In this document: positions 44,025 through 53,545 of the stretch, piece by piece
Layout: the number at the start of each line of letters is the position of its first letter
Numbering within the stretch: position 1 is the first letter of the stretch
NCBI GenBank assembly: GCA_946414825.1
Contig: CAMKQB010000002.1
Coordinates: 1-56,878 of the forward strand
DNA: 56,878 nucleotides
Direction of reading: 5' to 3'
Source of the DNA: an uncultured Lachnospiraceae bacterium
GTDB taxonomy: Bacteria > Bacillota > Clostridia > Lachnospirales > Lachnospiraceae
Made by a program: the position numbers and the translations under genes
Notes under the pieces: generated by a model
Told to the model about the DNA's origin: nothing
Seen by the model: only the letters and a program-made list of their open reading frames with translations
The model's database searches: none

Positions 44025-44386
44025 AAAAAACCGGATATGGATTTCTCCATATCCGGGACGATTTCTAACCGCGGTACCACCCGTTTTCTATATCCTGTTC
44101 AATTGTACTTTTGTCAGGATATAACTCTCATATGACTTAACGCGCCTAACGTCCAAGACCTACTGACCATTTTAGATGACTTTAAGTCCGGCAGCTCCAG
44201 TGTGAAAATAACCATCTATGTCTATCTGAGAGGTTTCCAGCCGATGACCTCTTTCTCTGGCGGTTTGATATGAGCGCTTCTTTACAAAAAGGAAGAAGCT
44301 CTTCAACCTGCAGACGACTTATAGTAGCTTTATGCACTATCATAGCCTTTTTACTTATTCAAAACCAAGATTTGCCGAGCAAATCG
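44025..44386 (-). promoter_or_regulatory. T-box riboswitch leader of pheST (Phe type)
   Basis: The T-box motif GGGTGGTACCGCGG (about 44069-44082) is followed by the terminator stem CCGGATATGG/CCATATCCGG (44031-44056) and six T on the minus strand. Upstream is a long stem I region with a UUC in TTATTTTCACAC (44204-44206), the expected Phe specifier codon. Uncharged tRNA-Phe would pair with the leader and favour the antiterminator, raising pheST expression. Confidence 0.92.
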
Positions 44387-44392
44387 TTTCTT

Positions 44393-44420
44393 ATTATAGC
44401 ACCTTGCTCGCTCAAGTCAA
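44393..44420 (-). promoter_or_regulatory. promoter of the T-box-pheST transcript
   Basis: -35 TTGACT (44415-44420), 16-base spacer, consensus -10 TATAAT (44393-44398). Confidence 0.75.
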
Positions 44421-44453
44421 GGAAATTTATGATTATACTAGAACTGATATTAA

Positions 44454-44478
44454 AGGACACACCTTTGAGGTGTGTCCT
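44454..44478 (-). terminator. terminator of the 44490-45977 gene
   Basis: Perfect stem AGGACACACC/GGTGTGTCCT with a 5-base loop, followed on the minus strand by TTTAAT. It lies 12 bases beyond the stop codon. The T run is short. Confidence 0.75.
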
Positions 44479-44489
44479 AAAAATTTCTA

Positions 44490-45977
44490 TTAATATGGGC
44501 TGTACATCAGATCTTCGATGTCGTGGTGTCCGTAATCATACATCTGATCGATGATGTAATCTCTAACCTCATCAGGAGCATTTATCACAATTATCTCCAT
44601 GAAGTTATCCACATACTTGCACCATTTTTCGAAGGCTTCCTGCTTATCAGCTTCTGTAGGCTCCTTAGTAGCGCTGTCCTTGTTGAATCCCAGTGACTCG
44701 TTTGAACGAAGGATTTCTTTCATTCCAAGAGACTTGAATGTGATACCGTAAGCTATTCTCTGAAGTTCCTCAGTTCTCACGAATCCACAGTCGTACATCT
44801 CAGTGATAAGATCGAGGATTACTTCGTCAGCCTCATTGAAATAGTGGCTCTTGAAGTACATATCTTCCTTACGTTCCAGGCCTTCAACATCCTGCTGATT
44901 ATACCAGAAGAACTTAGCAACCTTTCCATCAGACATAGGAACAGCAGGTCTAGGAACTCGTTTTTCCTTCTTCTCTTCCTTATCGATTTCTTTATCTATA
45001 TCTCTAGTCTTCTTCTTTTTCTTCTTTTTCTTAGGTGGAAGAGGTGTGTCGATGTCAGAAACAACAGGTGCTGGAGCAACTGGTGCATCAGCTACAGGTG
45101 TTTCCATCGCAGGTGTTCCCTGGAGTAGTTCTGGGTTAGGTCCTGGTGCCGCACCGAGTATAGACTCAGGTGTTGGGTTAGGAATAACCGGATCAACCTT
45201 CTCTTCATAAACAGGTCTATCTACAAATGCACTATCGAAAGAAGCATTATATTCAGGAGCTTCTGCTCTCTGCTTAGCCATTTCATTCAGCTCTGACTCT
45301 GATTCCTTAACTGCATCTCTTTCTTTTCTAAGCTCAGCCTTGATCTTGTCAGTATCCAATTCATTTGTATCAGCATCATCAGGATCTGGCTCCTCGCCGT
45401 CATCCTGTGAATATTCTTCTTCGAGGTCTTCCGTCTCTTCTGAAGCTTCTGCAGGAGCATCTTCAGCTACTGCATCAGCCGCTGTCTCAACTGGAGCTGT
45501 ATCTTCAGCCTCCTCATCGTCCTCGTAGTCATCTTCGTAGTCGTCGTCTTCATCCTCGTCAGAGGCTTCGTTCTTTTCATGAACAGCATTTGCTATTGCT
45601 TCAACTCTGGCTGCAGCATTGATTCTAGCCTTATCCTTCTCCTGATTCTCAGCTTCCTCAAGCTCCTGAGCGATTTTCTCAGCCTCGTACTTAGCCTTTG
45701 TTACCTCTACCGACTCGACTGCCTCACGAATCTTTCTTGAGGTCTCATCATCGTCCTCTTCGTCTTCATCGTCGTCGTAGTATTCTTCGTCATCCTCGTC
45801 AGGAATTGGAGTTTCCTTATCCTTTAAAGGCTCTTCCTCATCTATATAGTCGGATTTCAGCACCCTTATTGTAATTATTATCAGAACAAGTAAGAATATT
45901 AAAAGGATAGCCGCAAAGCCCAAAATGGCTAGCGTCGATGTATCCATCGTCTTAAGTCCATCAATAATATCGCTCAT
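44490..45977 (-). CDS. membrane-anchored acidic protein of unknown function
   Basis: 495 residues from the ATG at 45977 (AAAGGGG site; the longer start at 46055 has no site). One membrane helix at about 17-40 (LAILGFAAILLIFLLVLIIITI), then a very acidic region with runs of Asp/Glu, a helical stretch EVTKAKYEAEKIAQELEEAENQ likely to be coiled coil, a Pro/Ala region, a KKKKKKKK run, and a folded C-terminal domain of about 120 residues (VAKFFWYNQQDVEG to the end) with no family I know. The C-terminal domain is cytoplasmic. It follows gltX by 97 bases; the role is unknown. Confidence 0.8.
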   Translation of the reverse strand: MSDIIDGLKTMDTSTLAILGFAAILLIFLLVLIIITIRVLKSDYIDEEEPLKDKETPIPDEDDEEYYDDDEDEEDDDETSRKIREAVESVEVTKAKYEAEKIAQELEEAENQEKDKARINAAARVEAIANAVHEKNEASDEDEDDDYEDDYEDDEEAEDTAPVETAADAVAEDAPAEASEETEDLEEEYSQDDGEEPDPDDADTNELDTDKIKAELRKERDAVKESESELNEMAKQRAEAPEYNASFDSAFVDRPVYEEKVDPVIPNPTPESILGAAPGPNPELLQGTPAMETPVADAPVAPAPVVSDIDTPLPPKKKKKKKKTRDIDKEIDKEEKKEKRVPRPAVPMSDGKVAKFFWYNQQDVEGLERKEDMYFKSHYFNEADEVILDLITEMYDCGFVRTEELQRIAYGITFKSLGMKEILRSNESLGFNKDSATKEPTEADKQEAFEKWCKYVDNFMEIIVINAPDEVRDYIIDQMYDYGHHDIEDLMYSPY

Positions 45978-46074
45978 CGAGTTAACCCCTTTCACTTCAA
46001 AACATGTAAAAGCCACATCGCATAATAGTATAGCATAGTGACTTTCAAAAAACAATCACCAGCCTAGCCCCAAC

Positions 46075-47535
46075 TTAGGCGAGTTTCTCTATAGCTGCGT
46101 CTATTCTCTTAAGGGATTCTTCCTTGCCAAGTATAGACATCAGCTCTGTTGCTCCACCTGGTGTAGCAGCCTTTCCAGACATTGCAGTTCTGATTGGCCA
46201 CATTACAAATCCAGTTTTATATTCCTTCTCAGCACCGAAAGCTTTGAGTAGCTCAAACAGACTGTCATTGTCGAAGGCTGTAGCCTCCTCAAGCACTGGT
46301 CTAACCTCTTTAAGAAGCTCCAGGCTGTTCTCAGGATTAGTCTTCATCTTCTTGTGAGTGTAGAGCTCTACATCGTAGTCAGGAACCTCTTCAAAGAAAT
46401 CCACCTGATCCTTTATATCTGTAAATACTTCGATACGGCTCTGAACCATGCCAGCTATATGTTTTAAATCAAGCGGCTTGGAAATGACCTCTTTCAGAAT
46501 AGGCTCTGCCTTCTCGTAAAATGCATCCGGGTCCATTTTCTTGATATATTCGCCGTTCATCCATTTAAGCTTTGTCATATCAAGGACTGCAGGAGACTTC
46601 GAAATCTTATGATAATCGAATTCCTTAACCAGTTCCTCGAGAGAGAATATTTCATTATTTCCTTCTGGGCTCCAGCCAAGAAGAGAAACGAAGTTTACGA
46701 TAGTCTCTGTCAGGAAGCCCTGCTCAAGAAGGTCCTCAAAGGAAGAATGTCCGCTTCTCTTTGAGAGCTTAGCGTGATTCTCATCTGTGATGAGTGGGCA
46801 ATGAATATAAACCGGAACCTCCCAACCAAAGGCCTCATAGAGTCTGTTGTACTTTGGCGCAGAGGAAAGGTACTCATTTCCTCTTACTACGTGTGTGATT
46901 CCCATCAAATGGTCATCTACAACATTTGCAAAATTATATGTAGGGAAGCCGTCTGACTTGATAAGGATCATATCATCCAGCTCTTCATTCGGAACTGTGA
47001 TTGTTCCGTAAAGCTCGTCCTCAAACTTTGTCTCCCCCTCTGTTGGATTATTCTGACGGATAACGTATGGAAGGCCTGCGTCCAGCTTCTCCTGAATCTC
47101 TTCTGGAGAAAGGTGCAGACAATGCTTGTCATAGTGGAAGACCTTCTTCTTCTCACCGTCAATTTCTATCTCCTGATTGAGGCTTGCAAGTCTTTCTTCG
47201 TCGCAGAAGCAGTAGTAAGCCTCGCCTCTTTCGATCAGCTTCTTAGCATACTCAAGATAGAGTCCCTGAGCCATTCTCTCTGACTGGATGTAAGGACCAA
47301 CGCCTCCATCCTTGTCTGGACCCTCGTCCCAGAGAAGACCGGTTTCACGAAGGGTTCTGTAAATGATATCTACCGCTCCCTCCATCTCTCTATTCTGATC
47401 TGTATCCTCGATACGAAGTATAAAATCTCCACCCTCGTGCTTAGTAATAAGATATGCATATAGGGCTGTTCTAAGATTACCTACATGCATCCTTCCTGTT
47501 GGGCTTGGTGCAAATCTTGTTCTTATCTTACTCAT
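46075..47535 (-). CDS. gltX: glutamyl-tRNA synthetase
   Basis: 486 residues, a normal length. HIGH-type motif [19 protein letters not shown] at the N-terminus and the KMSKS-type KLSKRSGH (about 241-248), with the zinc-type region around CFCDEE. It charges tRNA-Glu; with GatCAB (gatA and gatB in this window) it supplies Gln-tRNA-Gln if it also mischarges tRNA-Gln. A GGAAGAGG site precedes the ATG at 47535. Confidence 0.97.
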   Translation of the reverse strand: MSKIRTRFAPSPTGRMHVGNLRTALYAYLITKHEGGDFILRIEDTDQNREMEGAVDIIYRTLRETGLLWDEGPDKDGGVGPYIQSERMAQGLYLEYAKKLIERGEAYYCFCDEERLASLNQEIEIDGEKKKVFHYDKHCLHLSPEEIQEKLDAGLPYVIRQNNPTEGETKFEDELYGTITVPNEELDDMILIKSDGFPTYNFANVVDDHLMGITHVVRGNEYLSSAPKYNRLYEAFGWEVPVYIHCPLITDENHAKLSKRSGHSSFEDLLEQGFLTETIVNFVSLLGWSPEGNNEIFSLEELVKEFDYHKISKSPAVLDMTKLKWMNGEYIKKMDPDAFYEKAEPILKEVISKPLDLKHIAGMVQSRIEVFTDIKDQVDFFEEVPDYDVELYTHKKMKTNPENSLELLKEVRPVLEEATAFDNDSLFELLKAFGAEKEYKTGFVMWPIRTAMSGKAATPGGATELMSILGKEESLKRIDAAIEKLA

Positions 47536-47630
47536 TTTTCCTCTTCCTTTTTTCTATACTAGTGAAACATCTCACATTTTTATTCAATCTAATAAAACTT
47601 CCCGCATAGATTAGAATATATGGTATAAAT

Positions 47631-47662
47631 GTCATTCTGAGGGCTTTAGCCCGAAGAATCTT
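47631..47662. repeat. short ATTCT...AGAATCTT dispersed repeat over a gene end
   Basis: Plus strand reads GTCATTCTGA, GGGCTTTAGCCC, GAAGAATCTT. It covers the last codons of the YihY gene: the tail EEDSSG and the TAA stop are written by the repeat. Confidence 0.7.
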
Positions 47663-48569
47663 CTTCCTTAAGTTCATCTGTCTCTACCAGCTCGTCATCA
47701 TCCCAGACCTCTGTTTTACCATTTGCATACTTGCTAAGCTCATACTCCCTCTCGCGCTTACGGCAGACGTGGAGGTATTCATTTATCTGAGCTCCTACAA
47801 ATATCAGGTAGATAACGAAGTACATCCAGAAAAGAATGAGCACTACTGTGGTTAGTGATCCATACAGATAGGCCTGTGACGCATAGGCATCGATATATAT
47901 GGAAAAAAGCTTAGTTACCGCAACCCACGAGAATGCCGCAAATAGTGCTCCCGGAACCTGATTACGGAACTTCATCTTACGTGTCGGCACTATGGTATAC
48001 AGTAGCTCAAACATTACAAATAGCAGGATGAAGGTAGCCGTTCCCTTCACACTTAGAATAAGCCAGGTTTCATTGGCATATTCCGGGAACTTTGCCAGTA
48101 CGAATCTGGCTATCTGAGTTCCGAAGATGTTAATCGGTATCAGTATTATCAAAAATAGCACAAAGACTATTGTATATATGGAGCTGATTCCTCTAATGAT
48201 GAGATAATTCCTGCTCTCTCTGGAGCGATAGACCTCATTCAGCCCATTTCTTATGGCCATTATTCCTTTAGCCGCAGACCAGATAGCAATAATGATAGAC
48301 ACTATAGCCATAGACCCCGACGAATAATTATACATTTCTGAAACTATACTTGTAATGTAGGTCTTGAATTTTCCCGGCATCACAAAGTAAATAACACTCA
48401 GCAGTTGCTGCTCTGTAATAGGCAGATACTGGGGCAAAGTAATAAATATATTGACGATTGGAAAGAATGACAGAAAAATAAAAAATGCCGACTGGGCAGC
48501 AAAAGCGCCCATATGCTCATCGGCAGTGCCATCTATAAATCTTACAATGTCCTTCATTCTATTCTTCAA
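47646..48569 (-). CDS. YihY/BrkB family membrane protein
   Basis: 307 residues. About six membrane helices; HMGAFAAQSAFFIFLSFFP, YGSLTTVVLILFWMYFVIYLIFVGAQINE and WSAAKGIMAI match the YihY/virulence factor BrkB family, whose function is unsettled (once annotated as RNase BN). The start is the TTG at 48569, 9 bases after a GGAG site; an ATG at 48557 lacks a site. The acidic C-terminal tail ends inside a dispersed repeat. Confidence 0.9.
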   Translation of the reverse strand: MKNRMKDIVRFIDGTADEHMGAFAAQSAFFIFLSFFPIVNIFITLPQYLPITEQQLLSVIYFVMPGKFKTYITSIVSEMYNYSSGSMAIVSIIIAIWSAAKGIMAIRNGLNEVYRSRESRNYLIIRGISSIYTIVFVLFLIILIPINIFGTQIARFVLAKFPEYANETWLILSVKGTATFILLFVMFELLYTIVPTRKMKFRNQVPGALFAAFSWVAVTKLFSIYIDAYASQAYLYGSLTTVVLILFWMYFVIYLIFVGAQINEYLHVCRKREREYELSKYANGKTEVWDDDELVETDELKEEDSSG

Positions 48570-48610
48570 GACATATTACTCCAACCGTAAATATATTTGA
48601 GCTCTAAACA

Positions 48611-48871
48611 GAAAGAAAGGCTTAGCGTGCCATACGTTAAGCCTGAAGTCTCATGTCATCAAACATCCAAGATGCCGGCTCCTACTTTTTGACTCCTAGC
48701 TAAAGCTAGGTGGGTACTTGCAATGAGACTTCTGAAGTCCTCACGAAGAGGCATGTCATCTATCTCAAGATATTAAGTTCCCTATAATAAGATGTAGGTT
48801 CAAAATATGTAGGAGTTGTCGGACATCCCAGATATTTAAAAATTGCAACTTTGCAGTTCGCTTTTTTTATA
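48611..48871 (-). ncRNA. ssrS: probable 6S RNA (or other stable structured RNA)
   Basis: A strong promoter is followed by about 260 bases with no ORF and then a terminator (GGCTTA-CG/CG-TAAGCC, 48619-48643, followed by CTTTCTTTCTG). Long-range pairs close a large internal loop: GGGATG-CCG/CGGCATC and ACTCCTAC/GTAGGAG. Within it are the hairpins CCTC-TTCGT-GAGG and CCTAGC-TTTA-GCTAGG, and the pair GAAGTCTCAT/ATGAGACTTC. A long rod with a central bubble is the 6S RNA pattern, but I cannot confirm the family by sequence alone. Confidence 0.5.
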
Positions 48872-48877
48872 TGTCTT

Positions 48878-48906
48878 ATTATAGTCTCTCACCCTAAATA
48901 ACGCAA
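48878..48906 (-). promoter_or_regulatory. promoter of the 6S-like RNA
   Basis: -35 TTGCGT (48901-48906), 17-base spacer, consensus -10 TATAAT (48878-48883). Confidence 0.75.
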
Positions 48907-48913
48907 GGAAAAG

Positions 48914-50131
48914 TTACTTTTCCTTAGTCAAATGTCCAAGTGCTGCATAGACAGGGAGTCCCTCTTTATAAGCCACTTCTACCTCCCCCTGAATAAGAGG
49001 AAGCATGTAATCAATAAGCTCCTGCTTTATATCATTTCCTTTTTCATTTATCCACTCTCTAGGAACGCTTCTGGCCTGATTTGCAATCACGTCCAGATCG
49101 CCCAACGCGATATCATAGCTGTAAGGCTTATCGGAGAGTCTGTTTATCACTGGCATGAATCCAGTTTCTCCTGCGAGAGTGTATTCTACAGCCTTTTCAC
49201 CCAGCTCCATAGATTCCTTAAGGTCAGTTGCGGAAGCGATATGCGCCGCACATCTCTGTGGGATATTTAGCTCAACAGAGCGGCATTTAATTCCCAGCTC
49301 CTGCTTAACCAGAAGTTCGAGGCATTTGCCCGCGCCAGATAGCTGTGCATGACCGAACTTGTCATTTGCAGCGGAGGTCGCGCTTATATAAGAGCCCTCA
49401 GCATCTCTGATTCCCTCGGAGACCGCAACCACGATGTTTGTAGTCTTCTCGAGAAGACTCTTTATATCCTCTATAAACTGAGCTTTGTCAAAGGTAACCT
49501 CCGGCAGATATATCAGCTGAGGCACCGATGTGTATTCATTTCTCGCAAGAGCTGCAGCGGCTGTCAGCCATCCAGCATCTCTACCCATTATCTCAACTAT
49601 AGTTACAGCCGGTGCTTCGTAAACGGCTGTATCATGAGCCATTTCAAGCATTGAGGTTGCGATGAACTTTGCCGCCGAACCATAGCCTGGAGTATGGTCA
49701 GTTTTTATAAGATCGTTATCAATAGTTTTAGGAACGCCAGCAAATCTGATACTGCTTCCAATCTCGCGACCATAGTCAGAAAGCTTTGCTATTGTATCCA
49801 TTGAATCATTTCCGCCGATATAGAAGAAGGCAGAAACATCCATTTTGCTTAGGACCTCGAAGACCTTTTCATAGACATCCTTAGACTCGCCACGCTCTGG
49901 CATCTTGTATCTGCAAGAGCCCAGGTAGCTGGCAGGTGTCCTGTATATCAGGTCCAGATCCTTATCATTCATGAGAATGAAATCCTCTTTCATCACACCA
50001 CTTATTCCGTGGAGTGCGCCATATATCTTGTCATATTTGTCGCTTGCCAGTGCGCCCTTCACTACGCCCACCAGAGAAGCATTTATAGCCGTTGTCGGAC
50101 CACCCGACTGAGCAACTATTACATTTCCCAT
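48914..50131 (-). CDS. pfp: pyrophosphate-dependent 6-phosphofructokinase
   Basis: 405 residues of the PFK family. ATP-type enzymes have Gly at the two phosphate-donor positions (GGDGS and PGTIDND); this protein has GGNDS (106-110) and PKTIDND (134-140), i.e. Asp and Lys, the pair that selects pyrophosphate. The catalytic Asp of TIDND is kept. It makes fructose-1,6-bisphosphate reversibly. The start is 1 base past the end of the LCP gene, with a GAGG site inside that gene, so the pair is translated from one message. Confidence 0.92.
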   Translation of the reverse strand: MGNVIVAQSGGPTTAINASLVGVVKGALASDKYDKIYGALHGISGVMKEDFILMNDKDLDLIYRTPASYLGSCRYKMPERGESKDVYEKVFEVLSKMDVSAFFYIGGNDSMDTIAKLSDYGREIGSSIRFAGVPKTIDNDLIKTDHTPGYGSAAKFIATSMLEMAHDTAVYEAPAVTIVEIMGRDAGWLTAAAALARNEYTSVPQLIYLPEVTFDKAQFIEDIKSLLEKTTNIVVAVSEGIRDAEGSYISATSAANDKFGHAQLSGAGKCLELLVKQELGIKCRSVELNIPQRCAAHIASATDLKESMELGEKAVEYTLAGETGFMPVINRLSDKPYSYDIALGDLDVIANQARSVPREWINEKGNDIKQELIDYMLPLIQGEVEVAYKEGLPVYAALGHLTKEK

Positions 50132-50132
50132 G

Positions 50133-51305
50133 CTATTCGCCGGAATCCTCTGGTTCTTTCTCTGGAACCGGAATCGCCCCCACGCTTCCGAAGCCAGTTT
50201 CTCCAGTCAGCTGAGAACTGATGTTCTGCACCTGCTGGGTTGGAACGTAGTTTTCTGTACCGAAGAGATACAGCTGCATAGTTTTTACATTTTCGGTAAG
50301 GTCCTCAGGCGCTATGCAGGAACCCTTGGCCTGTGTAGAATAGTATTCCCACTGGAATGGGAATCCATTGCTGTCAGTCATTTCGTAAGAGAGGACACCC
50401 TTTGCGAGCTCGTACATCTGATCCTCTGTGATCGATGTTCCTATGTAAGGAAACACCTCGTCTATTATAGCGTTGAGAGTCTTGAGGTCAGACTGCTTAG
50501 CCTGCGCGATCATTGCGGAGATAACCTCTCTTTGACGCTCTGTTCTTGTTATATCACCCTGGTCTGTACTACGGATACGTGAGTAAGCTGTTGCCTGAGC
50601 ACCGTTCAGAGTTACATAGCCTGTCTCGTAGACACCGTTGGAATTGATACCATTTACCTGAATCTGCTCGGTAAGTGCGGTGTTGAGCATATCCAGCTCG
50701 TTCTCTTCTATGTGGACTGTTACGCCGCCAAGGGAGTCGATGGCTCTTGTCAATCCTTCCCAGTTCACAGCTACGTACTCGGAAATGTTAAGATCGAGGT
50801 TCTTGTTCAGCGTCTGAACCGCAAGCTCAGGGCCGCCGTAAGCATAGGCAGAGTTGACCTTGGTCGTGAGTACGCTGCCGTCTTCCTTTGATACCTCGAG
50901 AAGCGTGTCACGATAAACAGACAGAAGCTTTATCTCTTTGGTATTGTTGTTGATGCTGGCAATGATTATCGCATCACTTCGATTGCCCTTGCCCAGAGAT
51001 TCATCACGGGAGTCAACGCCGAATAGAGCGATGTTGGTGTAATTGTTCATCGCCTGGTTTGCTCCTTCGTTAATGTCCAGCTCTTCCTCTTTCATGTCAT
51101 TGACATGGTCGAACTTCTGATATTTATTATGGAGATAAACCCTGAGAATACCGTAGCTCAGGAACATAATAATTATCAGCTCGACTACAAGAGCGATGGC
51201 CCATTTAACGTTGGACTTCACTTTCTTTTTCTTCCTTCTGCCTCGACGATCGTCCAGCTTGTCCGCCAGATCTTCGTCCATTTCATCGTAATCGTACTTA
51301 CTCAT
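50133..51305 (-). CDS. LytR-CpsA-Psr (LCP) family glycopolymer transferase
   Basis: 390 residues. Short cytoplasmic tail (acidic, then KKKKVK), membrane helix (WAIALVVELIIIMFLSYGIL, about 35-54), then the LCP domain: NIALFGVDSRD, RSDAIIIASINNNTKEIKLLSVYRDT, KVNSAYAYGG, and YSRIRSTDQGDITRTERQR with the conserved Arg residues. It transfers polysaccharide from undecaprenyl-PP carriers to peptidoglycan outside the membrane. It fits the neighbouring sugar transferase, GT2 and rfbB genes. A TATAAT box lies at 51348-51353 upstream. Confidence 0.94.
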   Translation of the reverse strand: MSKYDYDEMDEDLADKLDDRRGRRKKKKVKSNVKWAIALVVELIIIMFLSYGILRVYLHNKYQKFDHVNDMKEEELDINEGANQAMNNYTNIALFGVDSRDESLGKGNRSDAIIIASINNNTKEIKLLSVYRDTLLEVSKEDGSVLTTKVNSAYAYGGPELAVQTLNKNLDLNISEYVAVNWEGLTRAIDSLGGVTVHIEENELDMLNTALTEQIQVNGINSNGVYETGYVTLNGAQATAYSRIRSTDQGDITRTERQREVISAMIAQAKQSDLKTLNAIIDEVFPYIGTSITEDQMYELAKGVLSYEMTDSNGFPFQWEYYSTQAKGSCIAPEDLTENVKTMQLYLFGTENYVPTQQVQNISSQLTGETGFGSVGAIPVPEKEPEDSGE

Positions 51306-51422
51306 ACTAGACCTTTCCTTTATACATGGTTTTATAATTTTGTATTTATTATACTATTACTAAATTTGCTTTTTGCTTTTTGTTTGCTTATTTTTTCTTA
51401 ATCTGTTTCTTGATTTCTGTTT

Positions 51423-52187
51423 TTATTGAGTTGTTTCTGCTTCGTTCGTCTTGTTTTCACTGTTCCTGACGATTAGCTTCGAAACGTACATCCTGATTCT
51501 AAAGGAATCTCTGACCATTTCCCAGACAGTGGATAAATGTATCTTCGAGCGGTCATTTTTATTTCTTGAAAAATTCACCACTACAGGCATTTCCTTAACG
51601 GTAAGTCCCATCTTGGTGGCGATGGCGAGGAGTTCTATATCAAAAGAGAAGCCTCCATTTCTCATCGCTTTAAGCACCGGTCTTATTTTCTCGGTTTTGA
51701 AGAGCTTGATACCGGTCTGGGTATCCTTCAGATTTAGTCCGAAGAGTGCCTTCAGAAATAGGAAGTATCCGTGGCTCATGACCTTTCTCAGGAAAGGATA
51801 TTCCACTTCCGATTCCGGGTGCATTTTCGAGCCGATAACTATGTCGGTTCCAGCCTCTGCTTCCTTCAGGAAGCCTTCGAGAAGGTGAGGTGGAAGCTCT
51901 AGGTCCGCATCGAGAAATGCGGTATACTCGGACTTTGATGCCAGCATTCCGCGTCTAACCGCATAGCCCTTGCCCTTGTTGTCAGGGTAGGAAATCATAG
52001 CTACTCGCTTATCGGCATTTTGCGCTCTCTGAATCTCCGACTCTGTTTCATCGCTACTTCCGTCATTTACAACGATAATCCTAAAGGAATCGCAGAATCT
52101 CTCAAGCTGGGTCACCAATTCAATTATGTTACGGTAGATTCTGATGCCTTCATTATAACAAGGCATGACAACTGTAAGTTTCGTCAT
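51423..52187 (-). CDS. GT2 glycosyltransferase (dolichyl-phosphate-type)
   Basis: 254 residues. VVMPCYNEG, VVNDGSSDET and FLDADLELPP are the donor-binding motifs, followed by the GSKMHPESEVEYPFLRKVMSHG segment typical of polyprenyl-phosphate glucose/mannose transferases. No C-terminal membrane helices, so the protein acts at the inner face of the membrane. The start overlaps the upstream sugar transferase by 4 bases (ATGA). It probably makes a lipid-linked sugar for surface polysaccharide. Confidence 0.92.
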   Translation of the reverse strand: MTKLTVVMPCYNEGIRIYRNIIELVTQLERFCDSFRIIVVNDGSSDETESEIQRAQNADKRVAMISYPDNKGKGYAVRRGMLASKSEYTAFLDADLELPPHLLEGFLKEAEAGTDIVIGSKMHPESEVEYPFLRKVMSHGYFLFLKALFGLNLKDTQTGIKLFKTEKIRPVLKAMRNGGFSFDIELLAIATKMGLTVKEMPVVVNFSRNKNDRSKIHLSTVWEMVRDSFRIRMYVSKLIVRNSENKTNEAETTQ

Positions 52188-53518
52188 ACTCCTTCCGAAT
52201 TCTCCTTCACAAAGATTATCTTAAATGTCAATATCAGCAGCTTGATATCCAACCATATGGAATAATGCTCGATGTACATCATATCAAGCTTCAATTTATT
52301 GTAGGACGGAGTCTTGTATCGGCCGTACACCTGTGCGTAGCCGGTGAGACCCGCCTTGACCTTTAGTCTATAGTCAAATTCAGGGATTTCGTCCTTGTAC
52401 TGCTCGATTATTTCCGGACGTTCAGGCCGAGGCCCTACAAGGGACATTTCCCCTTTTAATATGTTTATTATCTGCGGCAGTTCGTCTAAATGCAGGTCGC
52501 GGATGAACTTGCCAAACTTTGTCACACGGTCGTCATTTTTCTGTGCCAGCATAGCGCCATCCACCTCAGAGTCAATGCACATGGAACGGAACTTGAGAAT
52601 CTTAAATATCTTGCCGTCCTTTGTGACTCTCTCCTGCTTGTAGATAACCGGGCCGCCATCCTGAAGCTTAACCCCGATTGCGACTATAAGCAGAACCGGA
52701 CTTAGAATTATCAACATCAGAAGCGCCAGCACTATATCCATTATTCTTTTGAAAAATGCCTCAACCACCGTTATTCCGTGATTGTGAGTTACCAGCATTG
52801 GCGTGTCGAACAGGTGTGTATCGCCGCTACTCCAAAGAATTATATCAGATATGTATGGGACTACGTAAGCCCTTATATTTTCGCGGTAGCACATTTGCAG
52901 CAGTTCGCTTCGCATGTCGGACTGAACCCGGTGAAGTATCACGCCGTCATACTTCTCGACCTTTTCCATTATAGCTGTGAGTCCGCGGCTTTCGTGGACG
53001 CTCTCTTCTATGTGGAACTTGTCAGTTCTCGAGTGGAAGGTGCGGACCATTTCCATCGGACCCTTGTCACCGTACACGAGAATGAGCCTACGCGGAGGGA
53101 AGAGCCTGATCTCAAGGAAAAACATGAGACCATTATAAATGAAAATGACCAAAATATCTGCAAGTGTGAGTAGCAGGAGCTTGGCCGGGCTAACTATGTC
53201 ACGGAGCGCCAGACACATGATGAAGTAGATGATCACGTTGCTTCCCAAGAGGGAGAGCATTTGCGAAAATATAAGATCCATCAGTCGCAAATGTCCAAAC
53301 TTATAGCCGCCGTTCAGGCGCGTGAAGAAAAACAACACCACCAGGTACAGAATAACAACCAGGTTGCCTGCGCCTGTAAAACTCTTGTCCAGCTCCCTTG
53401 CGATATCGTAAGTCTTGTACCAGACATAGCCAAATGCCACAACCTCAACCGCCAGAATAATAAGAGTCTGACATAGGGATATTAATTTTTTATATTCATC
53501 TCTTCTTCCGTAGTCCAT
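52184..53518 (-). CDS. polyprenyl-phosphate sugar-phosphotransferase (WcaJ-type initiating enzyme)
   Basis: 444 residues. Four N-terminal membrane helices, a central Rossmann-like region, a further helix (VVEAFFKRIMDIVLALLMLIIL), then the sugar transferase core: GPVIYKQERVTKDGKIFKILKFRSM, LDELPQIINILKGEMSLVGPRPERPE and KAGLTGYAQVYGRY. It puts the first sugar-phosphate on undecaprenyl phosphate for a surface glycan. Its neighbours fit one polysaccharide pathway. Confidence 0.94.
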   Translation of the reverse strand: MDYGRRDEYKKLISLCQTLIILAVEVVAFGYVWYKTYDIARELDKSFTGAGNLVVILYLVVLFFFTRLNGGYKFGHLRLMDLIFSQMLSLLGSNVIIYFIMCLALRDIVSPAKLLLLTLADILVIFIYNGLMFFLEIRLFPPRRLILVYGDKGPMEMVRTFHSRTDKFHIEESVHESRGLTAIMEKVEKYDGVILHRVQSDMRSELLQMCYRENIRAYVVPYISDIILWSSGDTHLFDTPMLVTHNHGITVVEAFFKRIMDIVLALLMLIILSPVLLIVAIGVKLQDGGPVIYKQERVTKDGKIFKILKFRSMCIDSEVDGAMLAQKNDDRVTKFGKFIRDLHLDELPQIINILKGEMSLVGPRPERPEIIEQYKDEIPEFDYRLKVKAGLTGYAQVYGRYKTPSYNKLKLDMMYIEHYSIWLDIKLLILTFKIIFVKENSEGV

Positions 53519-53545
53519 ACTCTTCTTTCCTGACTAAAGTGAGTG

